The position numbers were made by a program, and so were the translations under genes. From positions 175,146 to 239,145 of the forward strand of contig JANFAH010000077.1 of assembly GCA_024663395.1 (NCBI GenBank): a stretch of 64,000 nt of DNA. The letters are read 5' to 3'. Every line of letters starts with the position of its first letter. Position 1 is the first letter of the stretch. The DNA comes from Pisolithus tinctorius (Eukaryota; Basidiomycota; Agaricomycetes; Boletales; Pisolithaceae). Of this stretch, positions 19,375 to 30,978 are shown one piece after another. The notes under the pieces are model-generated. The model was not told the origin of the DNA. It ran no database searches and saw only the letters and a list, made by a program, of their open reading frames with translations.

Positions 19375-20157
19375 ATGGGAGCCACACGCACTGCGAGGAA
19401 GCAAGATAAGCAACGCGCAGCCACTGAGCGCTGGCTATCAAAGCCGGGGTACGGAATATTTTTATTACCTCCCTTTATACTGTATATAACTCATGTTTTC
19501 AGAGTGCGAGAAGAGCAGAGGGAGAAAGCAAGACTTCGTGCTGCCAGGTAGGTCGGCCGGTACGATTGATCCTGTCTATCAACGGTGATCGATCTACACT
19601 CGTAGGAACAGGACCAAGTAAGCACCTTCTCCAGATATTTCGACATATTAACTCTGTTATTAGGAAGCTTGTCACAGAGAGTGAAGATACCACCCACAAC
19701 CCAACACCGACCAGCGCAGTTGGAGCGTCCCCGGACCCAGAGCCCAACTCGTACCTACACCCTTCGGCACTTTCGGAACCCCCTCCACTCGAGAAGGTCA
19801 GGCAACTCATCGCCGACTGGCAATCTGAATGGGGCACGAGTTCAACATGGCCGAAGAAGTTCCATGATCAACTTAGGCATGCACAGGGCAGGGGCCCGAC
19901 TTGCAACTGACTCGTTCTTTTCACAATGTGAGGCCCACGTTGAAGAAGGGAGACGGCTTGTTTGGATTTTGAGGAATATGCACGCAAAGGTTTCAGGGGT
20001 ATGGGGTACAGAGCCTGCAGACTTGTACGAACAAGTGTTTGACTTGCTCACATCTTTATTGACTGAACTACGCTTTTTCGAAGTCAAATTAGACGACTAT
20101 GCACCTATATCCCCCTTGTCTAGAATCTCCGAAGCTCGTTACTACTTTACTGTCTAG
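19375..20157 (+). pseudogene. KDZ-associated basic-leader protein, with one frameshift
   Basis: Exons 19375-19448, 19503-19547, 19606-19617 (only 12 bases) and 19664-20157 join in phase. The first 45 residues are strongly basic (TARKQDKQRAATERW, REEQREKARLRAARN), reminiscent of a DNA-binding basic region. A Pro-rich linker follows, then a helical C-terminal part with EAHVEEGRRLVWILRNMHAK. Near 19880-19910 the frame must shift by one base (an extra base in the GGGCAGGGGCCC stretch) to link the two halves, so this copy is probably broken. The family is common in Agaricomycete genomes and has no known function. Confidence 0.5.
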
Positions 20158-20762
20158 CCCGTTCGTCATACAAACTACGTCTATATATTCCTCGCCCGAT
20201 ATCTGAAGTGTCAGCTCCCTCAACTCCCCCCTTGTCCGGGGTCTCGCTATTACCTCTCTATGTAGTACTTTGCATACAATTCATGTCTAAACATTCCCGG
20301 CGCTTGAAATCTGGTTTGTAAAATTAGTGATTCAAATTACAGGAGACGTGTATTGGGTTGTGGTGATAGCGAACATGATAGCGAATCTGTTCGCTATCAG
20401 AGAGTATTCACTACCGGTATCTCGAAAACATACCCTATCGGCGTACGCGTGACGCCTTTGCCGTCGTTAGCTCATATACTATCTAGCGGTCATTGTCCGA
20501 TACCTGGACATTACATGATATATTGTGGAAATTGCATAGCACTGATTTACCTTATCGAATTCCTCAATGTCACGTGGACACAAATGTTGGGTCACAATGT
20601 GTAGACTACAATACACTCGTTCACACACTACACTGTGTTCATGCAACACTGGCGTGTACAATCACCAATGTCGCGTGCGCACCAATTTCGGGTCACAGTG
20701 TAGACTACAGTACGCTCATTCACATATATGATCACCTAAGACTTCAATTCAAGATGTTGCGG
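20158..20762. repeat. non-coding stretch with hairpin and direct repeats
   Basis: GATAGCGAA occurs at 20375-20383 and 20387-20395, and the second copy pairs with TTCGCTATC at 20400-20408 across a 4-base loop. Two diverged copies of a roughly 100-bp repeat follow (near 20565-20662 and 20663-20735), sharing GGGTCACA and TGTAGACTACA. No gene was seen. Confidence 0.6.
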
Positions 20763-21671
20763 TCATTGATAGTAGTAAAGGACATGATTTCGGTAGTAAC
20801 TACTAAGTATTCGCAGTGGATGAAGACGGGGTAGCATCGCTGTTACAATTAATAAAACGACCTTTTGGAAAGGGCAAGAAACCCACCAGGTCTTAGTGCG
20901 GCCGAGTTGAACTGAGCCAAACAGATCTGACAGGTCGTCCACTTCAGCCCAGTAGGATTGTTCGCCTTCACTGAGAGCGGGCGAGGGCGTACGTGGTGCC
21001 GTGGGCCAGAAGGGCCCACCAGGGATCGGGATCGCGCGCAGTTCGCCGTTGTTATATGCGGCCGTATAATCCGCAAGGGCTCGCTGGAAGGTCTTACACT
21101 TGTAGTGAACTGCGCCACTGACGTCGAGAACCCGCAATGCGGCATCTTTCCTATGGGTTCGAGATTGAGCTGAACAGAGGATAGACAAAACAAATAATAC
21201 CATGTATAAAATATGCCAACCTCTTGCCCGACGATAACGAGGTAAAACCCTTCAGGTGGGGAAGTTGGCCGCGGGACATCCGATGGGTGGGGAATGACAC
21301 TGCTGTGAGACGTGGACGCACGAGGTACTGAAGGGGGGAAGGCTGAACCAGATTGTGACTTGGGAGTGGATTGCGGGGTGCTTGAGGCCGATGGTGGGGT
21401 AGTGGTAGAGCCAGTAATTGTCGCCGACGGACTACATTTTCGAGGACTCCTAAGAGTGGTCCTGGTAACATGACTACGTTTCACCACGGTTTTGACCTTG
21501 GTTTCCGTAGTCCCTTCACGAGTAGTCTTGGTCGTTGTGATACGCGTGATCGTCTCCTCCGTATCTCGCTCTGTAGATCGTGCTATCTGCCAGCTACCAT
21601 CATCTAACAAGATGTAAAATCCTAGATAAAAAAAATAAGTCTTCTGTCCTACCTTCGACGCTCGACACCAT
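20763..21671 (-). CDS. protein with viroplasmin/RNase H1 N-terminal-type domain
   Basis: The minus strand encodes a Ser/Thr-rich N-terminal half (many TT and TP repeats) and then a hybrid-binding module. Joining across a 50-base intron (21200-21151) gives GFYLVIVGQEVGIFYTWKDA and then DVSGAVHYKCKTFQRALADY. This is the pattern of the caulimovirus viroplasmin / RNase H1 N-terminal domain, which binds RNA-DNA hybrids (aromatic residues, G-x-x-x-G-I-F, the VSG-x-x-H-x-x-x-K turn). No RNase H catalytic domain follows. At the N-terminus the model starts with MVSSVE and needs a 31-base intron (21652-21622), which is unusually short, so the start is uncertain. It lies head-to-head with the transposase gene (165 bases between ATGs), so the two may share a promoter. 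Confidence 0.6.
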
Positions 21672-21836
21672 GGTAAGACAAGCTTGTGGGTCAGTGCTAA
21701 GGACAATACTCAAGGACAGGAGTGCGAATGCTAGCGACGGCAGATAAGTTTGCAATAAGTCTTGACAGCGCGGTAACGTCACGTGGTCTTGGTGAGGATA
21801 GGTCCCGCTCAATGGCATGAAGCACGGAAGCCAGTC
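21672..21836. promoter_or_regulatory. divergent promoter of transposase and viroplasmin-domain gene
   Basis: Only 165 bases separate the two putative start codons. No clear TATA box was recognised, but a bidirectional promoter must lie here if both models are right. Confidence 0.4.
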
Positions 21837-24800
21837 ATGGCAGGGGGAGCAGCGCGTCGTCACTCCCACAGATGCAGAAGCTTGACATCCTCGCGAATAC
21901 GTCGGGTCCAGACCAAAGTTCACCAATCTGCAGGAGTTACGCGAACTCTCCATGAATTGGCAGGTCCAAGAAAAATCGCTGAACGGGCTGCACGTGCGGC
22001 AGAACGCAAACAAGAGCGACTAAGAGGTACGTTTTTGTTACGGTTAACAAAAAAGGCTCACTTTCGATAGAGATGACTGTGACCGAGAAGCATGCGCTTG
22101 AGGCGCTGCGAGATCCGGCGTTGAACAACTCAGTCGGTGAGGCCGCAGACGACGGATACGAAAGCGACGAGTATGGCGCAATGGTCCTGGACGGAACGGA
22201 GCCACTTGATGTCAGTCATGCTGGTGGTGAGTTTCAAGAACTCACCAGCGGGTTATTGGGAGAATTCTGGAAAAGGTTAGAATTAACAGGGACCAAGTAA
22301 TAACTGACTGTGTTCAGCGCTTCTCAGAAGATCGGGGGGAAACGCCCGGATTATCGTACGTTCCGGGATCGTACTGCTAAACGGACGGCTGCATTCAATG
22401 TGCAAATGGGTGCGATGGTGGAAGCTTACATGGCCTGGTCCTTGATCCGGAAGGGTGCGAGTGGACGGGGATTTTTTGATTCGGATGAGCGACGTACACG
22501 GGAAGAACAGCAGAGGAGCGACGGCGTAGACACCAGGCTACTCAGTGTACTGGTGTTAGACGTCTTCTGTAAGTCAATCCGACTGTAGTACACGTGCGGA
22601 TACTCACGGCATAGTAGGCGCTGAGAAGACTTCTATAACTGTAGGGCCTACTGATCGTTACCTAACTTCAGCTCTCGTGTGCCACGGTCTAATCCCGTGC
22701 TCTCCCATTACCCCCAAGGTCGCCATTACAGTGCAAGCTCTTGACCTGTACCACACTGTTCGTCAACGTTGCCCCCATCTTTCCATCCAGGGATACGTCA
22801 AATCGCTCTGCGATATACACGGGGTTTGCGATTAATATATATTCCGAGGTACCTGAACGCTAACCCTTGACCATCCAGGTCCCATTTCACAATCACCGCT
22901 CACGTCAATTTTCCATCGCGCTCGACGTTTACTTGCAAATTTTAGCACTCGTCTCGAACCTTGTGCACCAGGCACTGCAGCGCGATCAACCTGACTGGCG
23001 GCTCAAGCACGGCTGTCCTTCTTGTACTTACGAATTGCAGGACGAACCGACAATGCGATTCAAGATGCTATTTGCTCAGGACGGGAATGACTCTCTCAAG
23101 AGAGTGGCGACCAGGGTACTGGACGGCAACCTCGATGATGCTTCCCCTCTTACCCCTTCTCATCCTATGCTGGAGGGTGCGTTTCATCATGAACAATATC
23201 TGACCCGTGATTTTGTCGAGAAATTTGCATCCGGACAGCAGACAGGTCACAGCATCGTTGCGGAGGTGAGAAGTTGTTCTGTTCGCGTTTATTTTCTAGA
23301 CTTCTTTCTGCATGATAGGATGGTGATGGGAACCTTTGTGCGGAGCGCTGGAAAAACATGAAGGACAGTGCTACACAAAAAATGTGGAGCGTATTTGACG
23401 AAACAGGAGTCTTCATAGCAGTCTGTCGGCATGGCTTCTGCCTGCTTATCGCAGATATGGTACAAAGTGGCGAACAGTACGTAGACTACTTAGAAAGCCC
23501 TACTCGCAAACTCACTCATACACAGGTCCAAGTACGTGCTCGCGGTGACGTCCAAACTCCTCGACGCGTTTGGTTCAGATTTGGGCGGTGGATATGACAT
23601 CGGCTGTCGATTCAAGACCACTCTAGCATCTAGCGTCCTGGGCGAGCGTGCACGATCACTCAACTATACGTCTCTTGTTAATGCGTTCCACGGCCACGCT
23701 CATAACAGGCTATGTCAGTTAGACAACCTCACAACCTACGTCGAAGGTCTCGGACTCGAAGATCTCGAAGGTTGCGAGAGGGCTTTTTCAAAGAGCAATG
23801 CCCTTGCGCCGTCTACTCGATACGCGTCAATTTTTCACAGAAGGCAGGCAATTGCGTGCTATTTTGAACACAATGACGAACTGGAAGTGTACGCAAATCT
23901 CAGTAAGTAATTAACCTTACCCATCTCGACGTATCTAATCCTAAGCAGCAAAGTTCTTACTGAATAACTACAAACAAGCCCTCGATCTTCTTTCTAATGG
24001 CCGCTTGACCCTCGAACGGCTGATGCGCGAGCTAGGAGTAAGCGACCCTGATACCTTTAAGCTTTGGTTGGACGAAGAACGTGAATATCTCGGGTCCCTC
24101 CTGCGCGAGCCTGTGGAAGAAACGCTGCAGATGGAATATTGGCAACGGCTTGTAAATCTAGCTGGGAGCAGGTAGGCACTATTACATAGAGAGGTTAGCG
24201 TTCTGACTATCAGTAAATTTAGCAAACACCTCGAGTCGATCCTATCTACATGGACTGTCATTATGGCTAACGATGCAGCGTCCCCTCGGAGTGATAGCAG
24301 TGCGACAAGGAAAGCGGAGACCGTGCGCCGCCATGCCCAAGAGAACTACGAAAAGGACTTGAAGGCTGTACAGGAGCTCGAGGGACGCCTCGAGATAACA
24401 CGCCGCTGGGTACCGGAGGACGAGGAATGGCAGGCGGCAGCCCGCCTGGTCGCCAATCGAAAATATCAAGGGCATTGGATAACGTTGAGCGATTGGTTGT
24501 GTCAAGGATCTTCGAGCTGTCAAAGATGAACCAGTCTGGCACTGGTAAGTCCACCTTAGTCGAATTTGTATCGCACTGACGATTGCAGGCTATAAACTTC
24601 GTAAGCACATTGGCAAGGCCTTGCAAACACGCTCAGCTGCCATCCGGGCTGCCCTCTCCCAATATAATGCTGCAGCCAAAGTCCTCGGCCGTCGAACACT
24701 GGAATTTGAGGAGGTTGTTGAGTACGCATTCCTAGCTGACTTTGATCTTCTCAGAGATACGCGGAAGGACATATCGACCCGCCCGTGGGCGTCACCCACT

Positions 24801-25274
24801 GCCCGCCTCGCCATAAACATGTATTTCAAGTTATGCCGGGCTGAGGAAGAAGTGGTTCGCCTGAATGTGGAGATTCGTCGTGTTGTTACATATCTTATTG
24901 ACGAAGACCGCTACCTCCGGGCTTGTGAAGCCCTCTACCAGGATACCAACCCCGCGCTTGCATACCAAATTTCTAGGTACCGTGCCATCCGCTCCCGATT
25001 CACCCCATTGCACCTCCGTACCCTCGAAAAAATATCCCATCTCCCCGGATTCAGGGGTACCCTAACCCCTGGCATTAGCGTATCACGTGGCCCAGGGGAT
25101 AGCGCACATGTCCCGCAGCGGGTCCCTATACAGTCCGTATTGTCATCCCCACCTATTTGTACAGATGATGGCGAAGAGGAGGCCGATGAAGACCTTGACG
25201 ATGATCATGGGGATGATTTGGAGGAGCAATGCGAGGCGTTGCAGCATATCCTAAGTGTTACTACAGACACATAA
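21837..25274 (+). pseudogene. KDZ transposase with one 1-base deletion
   Basis: Ten exons (21837-22026, 22071-22275, 22318-22568, 22618-22823, 22879-23265, 23319-23476, 23526-23902, 23949-24171, 24223-24544, 24589-25274) would give about 1,001 residues. Family signatures in order are YVKSLCDIHG, WRLKHGCPSCTYEL (the Cys-cluster region), DGDGNLCAERWKNMKD, FDETGVFIAVCRHG, LGGGYDIGC, FHGHAHNRLCQ and LEGCERAFSKSNAL; these surround the acidic catalytic residues of the RNase H-like core. The C-terminus is helical with an acidic tail. Near 24468-24472 one base is missing (the frame changes at AAATATCAAGGGCATT), so the last third is out of frame unless this is a sequence error. The enzyme would bind the inverted repeats and move the element. 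The ATG at 21837 is a best guess; one at 21783 is also in frame. Confidence 0.85.
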
Positions 25275-25393
25275 GTAGATAAATTACTTAAATGTCCTTG
25301 CATCAGTTGACTTTGGCGAGAATATGGGATTTCATGTGACAGGGCACTAGTTGCGTATGAATACTACATGTTCGTGAAATTCCGATGTTTGTG

Positions 25394-26145
25394 CGTTGTG
25401 TAGTTGTTGAGATATGCGAGCTCGCTGTCGACAACGGCGACGAGAGGTGTCGGGGATGACACGTCACGTGCGTGGGAAGTACGGGTGGGCGTTGATGACA
25501 AAGCCCAGTGCGACGCGGCACCACTCTGGTAGCTTAGTACTTAGTATCTAGTGGTAATTAATAATATGTTACAGAATGCTAGCTAGACATGAGTACTATA
25601 CGGCCGTGAAAGTCCGATGTTTGCGCGTTGTGTAGTTGTTGAGATATGCGAGTTCGCTGTCGGCAACGGCGACGAGAGGTGTCGGGGATGACGCGTCACG
25701 TGCGTGGGAAGTACGGGTGGTGTGTTGATGACAAATCCTAGTGCGACGCGGCACAGCTCTGGTAGCTTAGTACATAGTATCTAGTGGTAATTAATAATAT
25801 GTTACAGAATGCTAGCTAGACATGAGTACTATACGGCCGTGAAAGTCCGATGCTTGTACGTTGTGTAGTTGTTGAGATATGCGAGCTCGCTGTCGACAAC
25901 GGCGACGAGAGGTGTCGGGGATGACGCGTCACGTGCGTGGGAAGCATCGGCGGGGCGCTGATGACAAATCCCAGTGCGCCTGGTGTGGCTCAGGTAGATT
26001 AGTGGCTCTTAATCTTTTTAAGTACTCTACGGTATTCAATAATTATTCATTGAGGGGGAAAACACCTCAAATGCCTCGTCTTAGACCGACATCAAAACAG
26101 CAATGTTGTGTCTAATTAGATTATATAAGTGGGAGTATCAGGTGG
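25394..26145 (-). repeat. right terminal inverted repeat (752 bp)
   Basis: Reverse complement of the left arm, ending GGAGTATCAGGTGG. It holds three of the 232-bp units (landmarks at 25509, 25741 and 25975), against about five at the left end. ACGCGT lies at 25691-25696 and 25924-25929. Confidence 0.9.
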
Positions 26146-26151
26146 AATATA
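26146..26151 (+). repeat. target-site duplication AATATA, right copy
   Basis: Direct repeat of 15157-15162, flush with the right end of the element. Joining the flanks would restore the empty site. Confidence 0.8.
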
Positions 26152-26657
26152 CCCACCTTTCGTGGGTAGCGACACGAAAACTGAAGCTGAACTCGGAGAC
26201 ACTGCCATAAGAGGAAGTGGATCTACTTCGGCGCGATAGCGACGCTGGGCTCAGGAACCAGAACTTGTGTGCGAGTCACTCCAGGATCGCCAGTAGTGCT
26301 TTTGGGTGTGAGTGCGACTGTAGACTCAGACTTGAACGTTGTGGTGCCCGGACCGATTACGAATCACGACCGGTCCGCCGCGCTCCTTCCGGCCGAAGAT
26401 CCCGTTCAGCCTCTTGGAAAGATGACTCGCCTTACAGTTGGTCACTGCATTATTTTACTTTGTTAGTTATGCAACGCGGAAAGGGAAGGCAAATTGACGA
26501 GTTACGGAAACTGAGGTAGAAGCCAGGTGTGTGCATGCAGTAACCAGAACCCACTAGTTCACTAGTTCGGGCCGTACGGAAGCGCGATTGTCCGGCTTTC
26601 CATACACATGGGGTTATGACGGTTCAGTGCGTCACTGCGTATCAACCCACCATCAGA
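26152..26657. other. intergenic, right flank of the KDZ element
   Basis: No gene is supported. At 26587-26604 the 18 bases ATTGTCCGGCTTTCCATA are identical to the outermost end of the inverted-repeat element at 43056-45612, which suggests a leftover transposon end. Confidence 0.45.
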
Positions 26658-27224
26658 ATGGCTGAGTGGCCCCTGTTTGTAACCCAGTCATTCAATTCAG
26701 CAGCTGCCAGTGATCCCGCTGGTACAGACGAGTCCGTACTCTATGGTCCATATACTCGTCTCCTCTATAATCTGTTCTCTTTCGATGGTCCGTACGAGGT
26801 CCTGCCTCAGTACCAAATCCAAGGTGACAGTATCAATGTCACCACAATTTTTGTTATAGAGCTCCAACGGCGTCCCGTCTTCTGGATGGAAGTGAATTCC
26901 TCTGCCTCCTTCCGCTTCAGCTCTAAACGCAAAGAGGCGGATAGTCAAATGAGGAAGCGTGTTGCAGACATGCGAGTGAATTTGGCCATCCCAGTTTTGC
27001 ATGGTGTTAGTGCGTTTGGCACCCGCTTGTGCTTCTACAGATACGACGCTCGTTCGCAAGAGTTGACGCCACACCGGATTCTGGCACATCCGACTCTTGT
27101 TACAGAGTTCGCGCCGACCGATAACTGGAATTGTGATCTCTTGCAAGCCGATGGGGCGCAACGCTTGAAACAAGTTGTAGAGGAGGTGAAGGAGATGTGT
27201 TCTCAAATTCAGCCGCTTGCGTAG
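26658..27224 (+). CDS. hypothetical protein, possible PD-(D/E)XK-like fold (188 aa)
   Basis: A single exon from MAEWPLFVTQ. The sequence runs YTRLLYNLF, then TTIFVIELQRRPVFWMEVN, then AIPVLHGVSAFGTRLCFYRY and a C-terminal helix. This matches a small family common in basidiomycetes. The strand-turn-strand with IELQ...FWMEVN recalls the core of PD-(D/E)XK nuclease-like folds, in which the last position is usually Lys; here it is Asn, so catalysis is doubtful. Function is unknown. The ATG at 26658 was chosen because the upstream in-frame ATG (26616) adds residues that do not look conserved. It is convergent with MCM4. Confidence 0.6.
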   Translation: MAEWPLFVTQSFNSAAASDPAGTDESVLYGPYTRLLYNLFSFDGPYEVLPQYQIQGDSINVTTIFVIELQRRPVFWMEVNSSASFRFSSKRKEADSQMRKRVADMRVNLAIPVLHGVSAFGTRLCFYRYDARSQELTPHRILAHPTLVTEFAPTDNWNCDLLQADGAQRLKQVVEEVKEMCSQIQPLA

Positions 27225-27491
27225 GTACATGATTCTATGTTTCATCGAACCACTTCAGCTTTGTTTCCATGAATTGATGGGCTGTATAAACACGCTACAC
27301 AACTGAACCGTCTGCATCCCACATATACGCATGTTGGTACAATCACGAAATAATTTTATTGCCTACGTTGCGTGATGTTGTGAGCACTACACCGAGATAC
27401 CGCAGAAACACCTTCAAGTGTGAATTTGACCTTCCTTCAGCATGTCTTCCTGGTTGGAATTTGAGCCTTGGAAAAACGCAGTACATTCCCC

Positions 27492-30846
<3,355 letters not shown>

Positions 30847-30978
30847 GATCTTGAGTCTCTGACTACAACACTTCACACCAATAAGTAAAGAAAAGAGATG
30901 CGAACGCGTCGCGACGCGTCAATTCGCTTTGTGTTTAGGGCGGGCAAAGTCCCGACACTCAACTAACCTCCACCAGCC
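30847..30978. promoter_or_regulatory. bidirectional MCM4-ORC3 promoter with two MluI cell-cycle boxes
   Basis: The 132 bases between the two ATGs contain ACGCGT at 30905-30910 and 30915-30920, arranged as the perfect 16-bp palindrome ACGCGTCGCGACGCGT. ACGCGT is the MCB element bound by MBF (Mbp1/Swi6 type), which drives G1/S genes in fungi, including replication genes. A symmetric site suits a divergent promoter. Binding here is inferred. Confidence 0.8.

Larger units (their letters stand above)
15163..26145 (+). mobile_element. KDZ-family DNA transposon, 10,983 bp, four genes
   Basis: The element is bounded by 752-bp inverted repeats that match base for base with no length difference (15163-15914 against 26145-25394), and by a 6-bp target duplication, AATATA. 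Inside are a minus-strand gene of unknown function (16766-18635), a plus-strand basic-leader gene (19375-20157), a minus-strand gene with a viroplasmin/RNase H1-type hybrid-binding module (20763-21671) and a plus-strand KDZ transposase (21837-25274). Identical repeats point to a recent insertion. Three of the four genes, including the transposase, need a one-base correction, so this copy may be non-autonomous or the assembly may have small errors. Confidence 0.92.

Noticed and set aside
15163..26145. A TET/JBP dioxygenase or DNA methylase as KDZ cargo
   Set aside because: Such genes are known to travel with fungal KDZ elements, but none of the three cargo genes shows a 2-oxoglutarate dioxygenase (HxD...H) or methylase motif.
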